A stretch of DNA of 64,000 nucleotides from JBBSJZ01 sp041739875 (GTDB lineage Bacteria > Planctomycetota > Planctomycetia > Pirellulales > Pirellulaceae), in contig JBGSNA010000350.1 in NCBI GenBank assembly GCA_041739875.1, positions 1 through 64,000 on the forward strand. Direction: 5' to 3'. Position numbers and translations under genes: made by a program. The notes below the pieces were generated by a model. That model saw only the letters and a program-made list of their open reading frames with translations. It was not told where the DNA came from and did no database searches. Shown here one piece after another: positions 42,863 to 52,302 of this stretch; position 1 is the first letter of the stretch, and every line of letters starts with the position of its first letter.

Positions 42863-43425
42863 CCGGCGAATCTACTCGTGCGCTCGGCGTCGTCCTTTGC
42901 GGTGGAAAGTCCTCTCGCATGGGTCGTGACAAAGCGTCGATCATGCACCCGCTCGGCGAAAGTTATTTACAGCTGGCGATCAACCGCCTCGACGCGGTTT
43001 GTGACGACGTTATTGTGAGCGGCGAGACGCCAATTTCACACGATCGTTTCGCGTTGATCGATGAAGTCCCAAATCGGGGACCCGTCATGGGAATCCTTGC
43101 CTCGCTTCAATACGCGAAACGGCAAGGTTTCGAAGGCTGCCTTGTCACGCCCGTCGACACGCCCAACCTAAGCGTCCACGATCTGCGATCGTTGCTCGCT
43201 CAATGGAATAAACGCCGCCAACTCACCGTTGCACAATCGGATTGGATTCAGCCACTGATCGGCGTCTACGGCGTCGACGAGATCGAATCGCTGCGAGAAC
43301 TTGCGTCATCGAACGACCGCAGCCTCATGCGATGGATTAAAACGCGAAACGTTCAAACGGTAACGCTTTCATTGCAAGCCTGTTACAACATCAATACTCC
43401 CGAAGACCTGACCAATGCTTCCTAA
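42859..43425 (+). CDS. mobA: Molybdenum cofactor guanylyltransferase
   Basis: A 188-residue nucleotidyltransferase starting at the ATG at 42859, which overlaps the previous stop (ATGA). The GTP-binding motif VVLCGGKSSRMGRDKA is near residue 10-25, followed by DEVPNRGPVMGILASLQ and the PVDTPNLS metal-binding Asp motif. It attaches GMP to molybdopterin to form the bis-MGD cofactor of enzymes such as nitrate and formate reductases. It overlaps moeA by 11 bp. The strongly coupled order with moeA fits one Moco operon. Confidence 0.93.
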   Translation: MTGESTRALGVVLCGGKSSRMGRDKASIMHPLGESYLQLAINRLDAVCDDVIVSGETPISHDRFALIDEVPNRGPVMGILASLQYAKRQGFEGCLVTPVDTPNLSVHDLRSLLAQWNKRRQLTVAQSDWIQPLIGVYGVDEIESLRELASSNDRSLMRWIKTRNVQTVTLSLQACYNINTPEDLTNAS

Positions 43426-44623
43426 GCAACTCGCATTTACTCATCTCGATGATGCCATTGGAGCGCTCGCTGAGAGGCTGACGACGGTTGGGATCGAGCG
43501 CAATCTGGACGCCTGTACGGGCCGAGTACTCGCCGAAGAGGTGACCGCCGATCGCGACAGCCCCGCTGCTGATGTCTCCGCAATGGATGGCTACGCGATT
43601 CGAATGAGCGACTTGCAAACAAGCCAGCCCATCCAAGTGACGGGCGAGTGTGTGCCGGGAGCACCGCCTACACAGATGCTCGATGGAAGCATTGTGCGCA
43701 TATTTACTGGCGCGATCGTTCCCTCTCAAGCTGAGGCCATTGTCAAACGCGAAGATACCGAAGAATATGCGGGCGAAATTCGGCTGCGTGATTCCGGAAT
43801 GAAGACGCCATCGGGAGAGCATATTCGCCGCGCTGGCGAGAACGCCAAAGCGGGTAGCACGGTCTTGTCCCCAGGAACACTGATTGGCCCGGCCCAGCGA
43901 GCGTTGATTGCCAACTTTGGATACCACGGCGTGGACGTTTATAAGGCTGTGCGAGTCTCCGTGATCACCACGGGTGACGAAGTTGGTTTGTTTCTCAAAG
44001 AACGACCTGAACCGTGGCAGCTTTACAACAGCAATCGCTTTTCACTCACGTCGATTCTCGGAGCCCATCCGTGGGTCTCCCTTGTGAACCTTGAGCACTG
44101 TGTCGATGATCGGGAATCGTTAACGCAAATGCTCGGCAAGTGCCTTCAAGACTCTGACGCCGTGGTCATGACCGGTGGCGTTTCAATGGGCGATTATGAT
44201 CACGTCCCCGATTGTTGCCGCGACGTGGGTGGCGAAGTCATCTTTCACGGTTTACCAATTCGCCCCGGCAAGCCGATTCTGGGTGCAGCGACAACGGAAG
44301 GCAAACTCATTCTCGGCCTGCCTGGTAATCCAGTAAGTGCTACGGTCGGTTGCCGACGCTTCGCACTTCCACTTCTATCGAAACTCTCCGGCCAACGAGT
44401 GTGGCTATCTCCGGTGCCAATGGTTTGTGTCAACGAATTCGGCTCCAAGACGATACCGCTGCATTGGTTGCGAATGGTTCGACTGAAAGGAAATGGGCTC
44501 GCCGAACTCGTCGATACTCGCGGCAGCGGAGATCTCGTCTCGCTCGGTCACAGTGATGGTTTCATAGAATGTCCACCCCATAGTTCCGGCATAGGTCCCT
44601 GGCCGTATTACGCTTGGGCTTGA
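43415..44623 (+). CDS. moeA: Molybdopterin molybdenumtransferase
   Basis: The 402-residue protein carries the MoeA landmarks: RDSPAADVSAMDGYAI near the N-terminus, GENAKAGSTVLSPGTLIGPAQ, VSVITTGDEV, the MGD block VVMTGGVSMGDYDHVPD and the LPGNPVSATVGC motif. A C-terminal beta barrel follows to residue ~395. It inserts molybdate into adenylylated molybdopterin. Its start lies inside mobA (11-bp overlap). No other Moco genes (moaA, moaC, mogA) are in the window. Confidence 0.95.
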   Translation: MLPKQLAFTHLDDAIGALAERLTTVGIERNLDACTGRVLAEEVTADRDSPAADVSAMDGYAIRMSDLQTSQPIQVTGECVPGAPPTQMLDGSIVRIFTGAIVPSQAEAIVKREDTEEYAGEIRLRDSGMKTPSGEHIRRAGENAKAGSTVLSPGTLIGPAQRALIANFGYHGVDVYKAVRVSVITTGDEVGLFLKERPEPWQLYNSNRFSLTSILGAHPWVSLVNLEHCVDDRESLTQMLGKCLQDSDAVVMTGGVSMGDYDHVPDCCRDVGGEVIFHGLPIRPGKPILGAATTEGKLILGLPGNPVSATVGCRRFALPLLSKLSGQRVWLSPVPMVCVNEFGSKTIPLHWLRMVRLKGNGLAELVDTRGSGDLVSLGHSDGFIECPPHSSGIGPWPYYAWA

Positions 44624-44638
44624 GGAATCGTTTTACGC

Positions 44639-44644
44639 TATACT
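44639..44644 (+). promoter_or_regulatory. Putative -10 element before the nucleoside hydrolase operon
   Basis: TATACT lies 54 bp before the ATG of the nucleoside hydrolase gene. A weak TTGGGC 19 bp upstream could be the -35. It lies at the end of a 74-bp gap following moeA, the only place a separate promoter could sit. Confidence 0.3.
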
Positions 44645-44697
44645 CTATTGCCCCTCCAATCCGCCCACCACTTATCTTTTGAGATCGCTGATTCAAC

Positions 44698-45771
44698 ATG
44701 TCTCGATTCACGAAATGTATCTTCGTTTGGACACTCTTGGCGATTGCTTCGGACACGGCGACAACTCGGGGCCAAGAGGCTTCTGTATCCGTACCTTTGC
44801 CAGTCATCTTTGACACCGATATCGGCAATGACTGTGATGATGCGTTGGCACTCGGCATGATTCACTCGCTCCAGTCTCGCGGTGAATGCAAGTTGCTCGC
44901 AGTCACGATCACGAAAGACCATCCGTTGGCGGCGCCCTTCGTCGATGCGGTGAACACGTTCTACGGAAACGGTGACGTGCCGATTGGTGTCTGTCACAGC
45001 GGCGTCACGGATCAAGAAGGCAAATTTAATGGCCTTGCCAAAGTCATGGACGAGGGAAAGTTACGTTATCCGCATGACTTGATCTCGGGCGTTAATGCGC
45101 CCGATGCCGTGACGGTCTTACGAACGGCACTGGCCTCGGCACCCGATCACTCGGTCGCAGTAATACAGGTTGGTTTTTCAACGAACCTCGCGAACCTGCT
45201 GGATTCGAAACCAGACGCCCTGAGCCCTTTGACTGGCCGTGAGCTCGTCGAAAAGAAAGTCAAGTTGCTGTCGATGATGGCTGGTGCATTCACACAAATC
45301 AGCGACGACAATGGACAGCTGCACGACCACAAAGAATACAATGTCGTCAAAGACATTCCGTCCACCCAGAAACTGGCGACTCAGTGGCCCACCACTGTTC
45401 TTTGGAGCGGTTTTGAGATCGGCTTGAATTTGGCGTATCCCCACCAAAGCATCGAGAATGACTTCGGCTATGTGGATCATCACCCGCTCAGCGAAGCCTA
45501 TGTGCTTTACAGTCCTCCGCCGCATGATCGTCCGACCTGGGACTTAACGAGTGTGCTTCAGGCAATCCGACCCGAGCACGAGTATTTTCAACTCTCGCCA
45601 CCAGGAACGGTGACTGTGGCGAACGACTCATTGACCACTTTCACACCAAACGAAACTGGCAAGCATCACTTCCTCATCATCTCCGAAGCGATGAAACCGC
45701 GAACCCTCGAGGCACTTCAGTTGCTTTCGAGCGAGCCGCCCAAGCACGCCGAAAACTCGTCGCCGAACTAA
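44698..45771 (+). CDS. Exported nucleoside hydrolase
   Basis: The 357-residue protein has a signal peptide (residues 1-26, ending near RGQEA) and the inosine-uridine nucleoside hydrolase fold. The calcium-binding Asp cluster is clear in FDTDIGNDCDDALALGMIH (~residues 38-56), followed by TGREL and the catalytic-His region in the C-terminal part (VDHHPLSEAY). It splits nucleosides into base and ribose. The signal peptide places it outside the cytoplasm, upstream of a ribose importer, so it probably generates ribose for uptake. It is the first gene of a five-gene operon. Confidence 0.88.
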   Translation: MSRFTKCIFVWTLLAIASDTATTRGQEASVSVPLPVIFDTDIGNDCDDALALGMIHSLQSRGECKLLAVTITKDHPLAAPFVDAVNTFYGNGDVPIGVCHSGVTDQEGKFNGLAKVMDEGKLRYPHDLISGVNAPDAVTVLRTALASAPDHSVAVIQVGFSTNLANLLDSKPDALSPLTGRELVEKKVKLLSMMAGAFTQISDDNGQLHDHKEYNVVKDIPSTQKLATQWPTTVLWSGFEIGLNLAYPHQSIENDFGYVDHHPLSEAYVLYSPPPHDRPTWDLTSVLQAIRPEHEYFQLSPPGTVTVANDSLTTFTPNETGKHHFLIISEAMKPRTLEALQLLSSEPPKHAENSSPN

Positions 45772-45776
45772 CGGTA

Positions 45777-46739
45777 ATGGTTCCTGTGAAGAGTAACCTA
45801 ACGTCACCGAAAATCGTCGTACTAGGCAGCATCAATATGGATGTTGTGATTCGCTGCGAGACATTGCCGCGACCTGGCGAAACCGTAATTGCTAAGTCAT
45901 CCGACGAAGTTTGCGGCGGCAAGGGCGCTAATCAAGCGATCGCAGCAGCTCGACTCGGCGGCAAGGTCGATATGATCGGAAGCGTCGGCAGCGATTCGTT
46001 TGCCGCTCGTCTGCTGACGAACTTGCGTGACGCAGAAATCTGTATTGAAGCCGTTCGACTTGAAAACGATTGCGCCAGTGGTCTCGCCGTCGTGGCTGTC
46101 GAAGACTCGGGACAAAACGCGATCCTCGTGGTTCCGGGGGCGAATGGTCGCGTCACAATCGAAACGCTACGTGAGCACGTGCACCGTATCGCGCACAGCG
46201 AAGTCTTACTGTGCCAACTCGAACTGCCGCTCGAAACGGTTCTTCGTGGGATCGAAGTTGCGAAAGCAAGCGGCGTCCGCGTGATCTTGAATCCCGCACC
46301 TATGCCGAGCGTTTTCCCAGCCGCTCTACTCCATGTCGATTTGATTTGTCCCAACCAACATGAAGCTGAATCGTTGTTAAAAACGAGTATTCAGTCGACT
46401 GATGATGCAAGGGTGGCATCCGAGGAATTGGTGCGTCTGGGCGCGAAGCACTCGGTCATCACGCTTGGCGGCAACGGTGCGGTCGTGTGCGATGGAGATC
46501 GTACTCAGTGGATCAAACCGTTCGTCACCATCCCGGTGGATACGACTGCAGCTGGCGACGCGTTTGCTGGTGCAATCGCCGTTTATTGGTCACAACTGGG
46601 CGACCTGTTTCAAGCCGCTCGATACGCAAGTGCCGCTGGCGCAATCGCTGTTAGCCGTGCTGGTGCCCAGCCGTCTCTGCCCACACGAGCGGAACTTGAA
46701 GCTTTTCTCAACTCACAATCCCACGATGCAACGCATTGA
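45777..46739 (+). CDS. rbsK: Ribokinase
   Basis: The 320-residue PfkB kinase has the ribokinase start (IVVLGSINMDVVIRCETLPRPGETV), the substrate loop GGKGANQAIAAARLGG (~residues 43-58), the NAILVVPGANG block and the anion hole DTTAAGDAFAGAIAVYW with the catalytic Asp. It phosphorylates D-ribose to ribose-5-phosphate in the cytoplasm. It starts 5 bp after the hydrolase stop and lies directly ahead of the ribose transporter genes, which supports ribose rather than another sugar. Confidence 0.93.
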   Translation: MVPVKSNLTSPKIVVLGSINMDVVIRCETLPRPGETVIAKSSDEVCGGKGANQAIAAARLGGKVDMIGSVGSDSFAARLLTNLRDAEICIEAVRLENDCASGLAVVAVEDSGQNAILVVPGANGRVTIETLREHVHRIAHSEVLLCQLELPLETVLRGIEVAKASGVRVILNPAPMPSVFPAALLHVDLICPNQHEAESLLKTSIQSTDDARVASEELVRLGAKHSVITLGGNGAVVCDGDRTQWIKPFVTIPVDTTAAGDAFAGAIAVYWSQLGDLFQAARYASAAGAIAVSRAGAQPSLPTRAELEAFLNSQSHDATH

Positions 46740-46754
46740 AACAAAACCTTGAAT

Positions 46755-47726
46755 ATGAATAAAGCCACACAAGCTTCACTACTCATTGCCGTACTTTCGC
46801 TTGTCGGCTGCTCATCCAAGCAATCAACATCGTCGAGCCAGCCATCCGAAACTTCGCTAGTGGACTCCAAGCCGCGAATCGCGTTGATCATGAAGTCGCT
46901 TGCCAACGAATTCTTTTCTACGATGGCGGCTGGGGCGGAGACACACCAAAAAGAACACTCTGGTGACTACTTGCTCGTCGTTAACGGGATCAAAGACGAA
47001 CGTGATCTATCACGCCAAGTTGCTCTTGTGGATGAAATGGTTTCGAGCGGAGTTAACGCGATCGTTATTGCACCGGCGGATTCCAAAGCCCTTGTCCCCG
47101 CACTTCGACGTGCCGTTGAAGCCGGTGTCGTGGTGATCAACATTGACAATCGACTCGATCAAGAAATCCTCAAGCAAGAATCCGTTTCCATTACGTTTGT
47201 TGGCCCCGACAATCGACTAGGTGCAAAAAAAGTCGGCGAGTATCTCGCGACCAAGCTCTCCAGCGGTGACGAAGTGCTTGTTCTCGAAGGTATTCGCACT
47301 TCGTTCAATGGAACCGAGCGGCGACTTGGCTTCGAAGATGCAATGAGTGCGGCTGGTATTAAAATCGTCGACAGCCAATCGGCGCAATGGGAGATGAGCA
47401 AAGCCAATACGATCGCCTCAGCAATGCTCAGCGAACACCCGAACGTCAAAGCCATTTTAGCCGCAAACGACAATATGGCACTCGGCGCGATCGCTGCCGC
47501 CAAAAGTGCGGGACGCTCGGATGACTTACTCATCGTCGGCTTCGACAATATCACTGCGGTCCAACAATCGATTCGCGAAGGCAAAATACTCGCTACCGCG
47601 GATCAACATGGTGATCAACTCGCCGTATTCGGCATCGAAGCCGCGTTGAAACTCTTGACTTCACCCGAAAGCACGATTGAGGACACGGAAACACCCGTCG
47701 ATCTCGTCACGATCGAGACGCTTTGA
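46755..47726 (+). CDS. rbsB: Ribose-type ABC transporter substrate-binding lipoprotein
   Basis: The 323-residue protein has a lipoprotein signal (SLLIAVLSLVGCSS, lipobox LVGC with Cys near residue 18) and a periplasmic-binding-protein type 1 fold: ALIMKSLANEFFSTMAAGAE, the GVNAIVIAPADSKALVPALRRAVEAGVVVINID block, and VKAILAANDNMALGAIAAAK. This is the RbsB/LacI type that captures ribose or a related sugar. The ATG at 46755 is preferred to the TTG two codons earlier. It is followed directly by the ATPase gene. Confidence 0.92.
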   Translation: MNKATQASLLIAVLSLVGCSSKQSTSSSQPSETSLVDSKPRIALIMKSLANEFFSTMAAGAETHQKEHSGDYLLVVNGIKDERDLSRQVALVDEMVSSGVNAIVIAPADSKALVPALRRAVEAGVVVINIDNRLDQEILKQESVSITFVGPDNRLGAKKVGEYLATKLSSGDEVLVLEGIRTSFNGTERRLGFEDAMSAAGIKIVDSQSAQWEMSKANTIASAMLSEHPNVKAILAANDNMALGAIAAAKSAGRSDDLLIVGFDNITAVQQSIREGKILATADQHGDQLAVFGIEAALKLLTSPESTIEDTETPVDLVTIETL

Positions 47727-49252
47727 TGACCGACGAGTCACGCCCCCTGTTCTCCTGTGTGGGACTATCGAAGTCGTATACAGTGAACGTACTCGACAAC
47801 GTTTCGTTTGAACTTCGACGGGGCGAGATCCACGCATTAGTCGGTGCAAACGGTGCAGGTAAGACTACGTTTTGCAAGATGATTGCGGGGCTGACTTCTG
47901 TATCGTCCGGCACGATGCAATTGGAACGTGAGAACTATGCACCCGCAAACAAGCGTCAAGCCGAAATTGCGGGCGTTCAGATCGTACAACAAGAACTCAA
48001 TCAAATCGGAACATTGAGCGTTGCTGAGAATTTGCTGTTCGGTCGCTTCCCACATCGTTTCGGATACATCAACCGAAAGGAACTTCACCGCCGCGCACGG
48101 ATCGCACTGGAACGGTTCGGGATCGATGAGATTCCGCTCGACATGCCTGTTTCGAGATTGGGGGTGGGACAACAGCAATTGATCGAGATCGCGACGGCAC
48201 TAGACCGTGATTGCCGTCTGTTGATTCTAGATGAACCGACCGCCGCACTTACGCATCGCGAGACAGAAAGATTGTTCGTGTGGCTGGACCAATTGCGGGA
48301 TCGTGGCGTCGGAATCGTTTACATCAGCCACCGACTCGACGAAGTCCGCGAATTAACGGATCGAGTCACTATCTTGCGTGACGGACGTCGCGTTGGAACT
48401 TGTTTGACCTCCCAGATGTCAACCACCGACATGGTGCGTGCGATGACGGGCACCCAATCCACACCCACCGAGATGCCTTTTACGTCGTACGCGCAATCGA
48501 GGGTCCGCCTTCGGGTGAAAAATATCGTTCGAAAAGGTGAGCTTGAAGACATTTCTTTTGACGTGCATGCTGGCGAGCGACTTGGTATCGCGGGTTTAGT
48601 TGGCTCCGGACGTACGGAGTTACTCCGTACGATTTTTGGCAGCGACACGGCTGACTCTGGCGCGATCCTGCTTGATGAAGATCCAAGACACTATCGTTTC
48701 CGCTCGCCAAGTGAGTCCGTTCACCATGGCTTGGCCATGGTCACCGAAGACCGAAAGCATTCCGGGCTACTGCTCATCCAATCCATCGCTGTCAACACGA
48801 CGCTCGCATCGATGGAAAAGGTTTGCTCACGTTTGGGAGTCATCAATCAACACCGCGAATACACAGCGGCGAGTGACTATCGCACGAAACTTGACATTCG
48901 GTGCTCTGGTGTAAATCAAACCTGTGCGTCGCTTAGCGGTGGAAACCAGCAGAAAGTGGTTATGGCAAAGTGGTTGCTGTGTGGTGCCAACGTGTTCCTA
49001 TTCGACGAGCCCACGCGGGGCGTCGATGTGGGGGCGATTCAGCCGATTCATCGGCTGTTCGAACAGCTTGCGAGCGACGGGAAAGCGATTGTGATCGTGA
49101 GCAGTGATCTCGATGAGTTGCTGAGAACATGTGATCGCATCCTAGTTCTCTCCGCTGGTCGCTTGACGGGAGAGTTTACGCGTGACAGGTGGTCCCGAGA
49201 GTCGATCACGCAGGCTTCATTTGCTGGTTACTCCGTCGAGATCGCAGGATAG
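47726..49252 (+). CDS. rbsA: Ribose-type ABC transporter ATP-binding protein
   Basis: A 508-residue protein with two fused ATPase domains, as in RbsA/MglA. Domain 1: Walker A GANGAGKTTFC, signature VSRLGVGQQQLIEIA, Walker B LLILDEPTAAL. Domain 2: degenerate Walker A GLVGSGRTELL, signature SLSGGNQQKVVMAKWL, Walker B VFLFDEPTRGVDVGA. Degeneracy of the second Walker A is normal for the family. The start codon shares one base with the rbsB stop. It energises ribose import together with RbsB and RbsC. Confidence 0.95.
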   Translation: MTDESRPLFSCVGLSKSYTVNVLDNVSFELRRGEIHALVGANGAGKTTFCKMIAGLTSVSSGTMQLERENYAPANKRQAEIAGVQIVQQELNQIGTLSVAENLLFGRFPHRFGYINRKELHRRARIALERFGIDEIPLDMPVSRLGVGQQQLIEIATALDRDCRLLILDEPTAALTHRETERLFVWLDQLRDRGVGIVYISHRLDEVRELTDRVTILRDGRRVGTCLTSQMSTTDMVRAMTGTQSTPTEMPFTSYAQSRVRLRVKNIVRKGELEDISFDVHAGERLGIAGLVGSGRTELLRTIFGSDTADSGAILLDEDPRHYRFRSPSESVHHGLAMVTEDRKHSGLLLIQSIAVNTTLASMEKVCSRLGVINQHREYTAASDYRTKLDIRCSGVNQTCASLSGGNQQKVVMAKWLLCGANVFLFDEPTRGVDVGAIQPIHRLFEQLASDGKAIVIVSSDLDELLRTCDRILVLSAGRLTGEFTRDRWSRESITQASFAGYSVEIAG

Positions 49253-49258
49253 AAAACG

Positions 49259-50236
49259 ATGGCAATCAATGAATCATGGATTGTTCGACTGATGCGAAAC
49301 CCCGCCCTCGTTCAGTACGCTGGTATGGTCGGTGTCTTGGTCTTGCTCATTGCTATCTTCAGTAGCCTGAGCGAGCATTTCTTTCGCTTTCAAACGTTAC
49401 CCTTGATTTTGAACCAGATTCCTGACTTGATCGTGATTTCTGTTGGCATGACATGGGTGCTCGTGATTCGAGGAATCGACTTGTCCGTGGGATCACTACT
49501 GGCACTCGGATCAGCCGTCATTGGCGTTTTGATGGTCGATCATGGCTGGTCGTTTCTAACATCCTCACTTGTCTGTATCGTTGCCGCCGGACTGTGCGGG
49601 TTGATCAACGGACTTCTAAGTGTCGGAGCAAAGATTCCGTCATTCATTGTGACTTTGGGCATGCTCGAAATTGCCCGCGGTGCAGCTTACCTACTCACGA
49701 ATTCGCAACAGAAATACATCGGTTCGTCCGTCGAAACACTCAGCAAGCCGTTACCACTGATTGGATTGTCATCGGCGTTCTTGATCGCGATGGTGGTGGT
49801 CCTTGTCGCCCAGTGGGTGTTGACTCGCACCGTATTCGGACGCTACTGCATTGCGATCGGAACCAACGCCGAGACCGTTCGGATGTCGGGCGTCAACACG
49901 GTTCCCTACAGCGTCATCGTGTTCATGGTCAGTGGTCTGCTTTGCGGATTGGCCGCGATCATGCGAACGACACTCTTGCCAAGCACAGATCCCGAAACGG
50001 GAGTCGGCATCGAGCTCGCCGCGATCGCCGCATGCGTCATTGGCGGTACGAGCCTGATGGGCGGACGCGGTTCCGTCATCCACACATTCTTCGGCGTGTT
50101 GATCATCTCCGTACTTCAAACCGGACTAGCACAAATCGGAACCGCCGAGGGCACAAAACGCATCATCACGGGCGCCGTCATCATCATCGCAGTCCTCCTA
50201 GACGCTGCACGCGGACGCTGGTTGGCTCAACGGTAA
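49259..50236 (+). CDS. rbsC: Ribose-type ABC transporter permease
   Basis: A 325-residue membrane protein with about eight to ten hydrophobic segments. The RbsC/AraH family marks are VIRGIDLSVGSLLALGSAV near residue 70, the GLINGLLSVGAKIPSFIVTLGMLEIARG block and the later IAACVIGGTSLMGGRGSV loop that contacts the ATPase. It follows rbsA by six bp and ends the operon. No rbsD and no RbsR-type repressor are in this cluster, so regulation of this operon is not explained by the window. Confidence 0.94.
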   Translation: MAINESWIVRLMRNPALVQYAGMVGVLVLLIAIFSSLSEHFFRFQTLPLILNQIPDLIVISVGMTWVLVIRGIDLSVGSLLALGSAVIGVLMVDHGWSFLTSSLVCIVAAGLCGLINGLLSVGAKIPSFIVTLGMLEIARGAAYLLTNSQQKYIGSSVETLSKPLPLIGLSSAFLIAMVVVLVAQWVLTRTVFGRYCIAIGTNAETVRMSGVNTVPYSVIVFMVSGLLCGLAAIMRTTLLPSTDPETGVGIELAAIAACVIGGTSLMGGRGSVIHTFFGVLIISVLQTGLAQIGTAEGTKRIITGAVIIIAVLLDAARGRWLAQR

Positions 50237-50416
50237 ACTTGGCAAACATCGTACTGGATTTTTTCAGCTTCAACTTCTTTAAAACGACTCCATAGTTGGG
50301 ATCGGCCTGAGATTTGCGGTGCTGACGCATCTCGAGGCTGGAGTCGCCGTAACGATTCTGCGCAAGATCACGGTCGCGATATCGGCGCCATAGCATCCAA
50401 TTTTCCTGTGAGAAAA

Positions 50417-51310
50417 ATGAAATACCTTTTGTTCTGGAACCAAGGATCTGGCAAAGCCGAGGGCATTGATGAACTTCGTTCGGCGCTGCACGCTATTCCC
50501 ACCAAGTGGGTTGAGTTGAATCGTGAAATCGATTTGCGAGCTGAAATTGAAAGTGCATTGACCGACGGTTGTGAGACGGTGATCGCCGCCGGCGGTGACG
50601 GTACTGTAAATGCCGTGGTCAATGCGCTCATGAAGATTGACGCGAAACGCCGTCCATGTTTGGCGATTATCCCCCTGGGTACTGCAAACGACTTTTCGGG
50701 AACACTCGCAATCCCTGATAGTGTTCAACTGGCCGCTGAGTTGTTTCTGACAACTAGTCCAATGTTAGTGGACGCAGTCCGTATTCGCGGCGACGGATTT
50801 GAAAGGTACTACGCAAACGTCGCCGCTGGCGGCAACTGCGTCCGCGTTTCGGCGCAGTTGACCGATGAGTTGAAAGATCGCTGGGGCCCGTTGAGCTACA
50901 TCCGAGGCTCCGTTGGAATATTGGCGGACATGCAAACATATCGCATCACGGCGGACATTGACGGTGAACGTTTCGATGGACTGGATAGCTGGGCCGTACT
51001 CGTAGCCAACGGTCGTACGAATGCCGGACGCATTGAAGTTGCTCCCGAAGCTTCACCACAGGATGGCATGCTTGATATCGTCATCATCAAAGATGGTGGT
51101 CTGATGGATATGGTCGAAATCGTAGCCGGGAACTTGGCCGGAAGCTTCTTGGAATGCGAACAAATTATATTTCGCCAAGCCAAGCGTCTCCAATTGCATT
51201 CAGAACCGCCGATGCGATTTACGCTCGATGGCGAAGTGATCGACGAAGAACCTGTGGAATTTTGTGTCGTCGCTGGCGCCCTTCGTGTTTATCTAGGCAA
51301 TCAATCGTAG
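50417..51310 (+). CDS. Diacylglycerol/lipid kinase (YegS/DagK family)
   Basis: The 297-residue protein has the DAGK catalytic domain: LFWNQGSGKAEG near the N-terminus, the glycine-rich VIAAGGDGTVNAVVNAL motif and the LAIIPLGTANDFSGTL motif, then the C-terminal beta-rich domain ending in RFTLDGEVIDEEPVEF. It phosphorylates a lipid alcohol such as diacylglycerol with ATP at the membrane. An in-frame GTG nine bp upstream of the ATG is an alternative start. It is a single gene 180 bp after rbsC. Confidence 0.9.
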   Translation: MKYLLFWNQGSGKAEGIDELRSALHAIPTKWVELNREIDLRAEIESALTDGCETVIAAGGDGTVNAVVNALMKIDAKRRPCLAIIPLGTANDFSGTLAIPDSVQLAAELFLTTSPMLVDAVRIRGDGFERYYANVAAGGNCVRVSAQLTDELKDRWGPLSYIRGSVGILADMQTYRITADIDGERFDGLDSWAVLVANGRTNAGRIEVAPEASPQDGMLDIVIIKDGGLMDMVEIVAGNLAGSFLECEQIIFRQAKRLQLHSEPPMRFTLDGEVIDEEPVEFCVVAGALRVYLGNQS

Positions 51311-51496
51311 TGGGCACCATCGCGGCTGAACAAGCATGACCAGACGCGACAGTGAACTACGCGCCGAAGACACAGTGTTCGACAATGATTGCAGCCCTGC
51401 TCGCAAATATCGAGGCGAGCTTGCTGGTCACTTCCTTGGCACAGAGCACAGATGCACCTGGGGTCGGCTCTGAATTCATCGCTCTGGCCAAGTTCG

Positions 51497-52009
51497 CTAT
51501 CGGAACTTTGGACCGTGCGCCAGTACATCACGATATAGACGACGCAAGGTAGGTGAAATTTTAGTTGCCGGATCGCGTATCCGTTCGGCCACTCTCCGAT
51601 GAGATTCGATCGTGACACTCGAAAGATCACTGAGATTAGTCACGACGCGTTGTGTGGAATCTTTTTCGAGCGGCTTGGGCAAGAAAAAAGTACCCCCGGC
51701 ATCGTGGACGAACTGGCGAATTTCGTCATCAACAAGGCTGCTGATCACGATGACAGGAATCGAATTTATCTCAGCCGACGAATGACCTCTCATGGAACAG
51801 AGCAGATCCAAGCCACTTGCACCTGGCATTTCAATATCAGTCACCACCAAGCTTGGCAACAACCTTTGGATAGCCTTCCAAGCTTCCTCACCGTTGCTAG
51901 TCGCTTCGCAAATATACCCGCACGGTTCGATCCATGTTTGCAAGAGAGTTCGAGAAGCTCTCAGGTCGTCTGCGATAACACAGCGGAGCATTTTCGAGTT
52001 CGGAAACAT
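51497..52009 (-). CDS. Single-domain response regulator
   Basis: A 170-residue receiver protein. The acidic pair Asp14-Asp15, the phospho-acceptor Asp58 in VVTDIEMPG, the Ser/Thr switch region (VIVISS near 87-91) and Lys112 in FLPKPL are all present. A ~50-residue C-terminal extension beyond the receiver has no DNA-binding or enzyme signature. No histidine kinase is adjacent. It probably acts by protein contact. The ATG at 52009 is the only sensible start. Confidence 0.92.
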   Translation of the reverse strand: MFPNSKMLRCVIADDLRASRTLLQTWIEPCGYICEATSNGEEAWKAIQRLLPSLVVTDIEMPGASGLDLLCSMRGHSSAEINSIPVIVISSLVDDEIRQFVHDAGGTFFLPKPLEKDSTQRVVTNLSDLSSVTIESHRRVAERIRDPATKISPTLRRLYRDVLAHGPKFR

Positions 52010-52302
52010 TGTGTGAACAAACTGTATTGAAGGATTCGACTATGACGAACGAAAAAAAAGGTCGATACGCCTGCGGTGTGACCCGCCCATGGAGTTCTTG
52101 CGAGATAAAATCAATCACCGTCATCCATGTCGGGCCGGCGATCTTGATCGAGACCGTGTGACCACTCGAGTTGCTGCTTTGCCAGTGAGAATATGGCGAA
52201 AGTTCTCATTGTGCTGTGCCTCAATTGGTTGAAGACATGAAAGGATGTACGTGCCGCGCACGGCCAACGCATTGCGATGGGCACAAGTGGATATAAAAGC
52301 TC

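Noticed and set aside
51301..51630. 109-codon minus-strand frame next to the response regulator
   Set aside because: Overlaps the C-terminal part of the response regulator; Cys/Arg-rich composition typical of a shadow frame.
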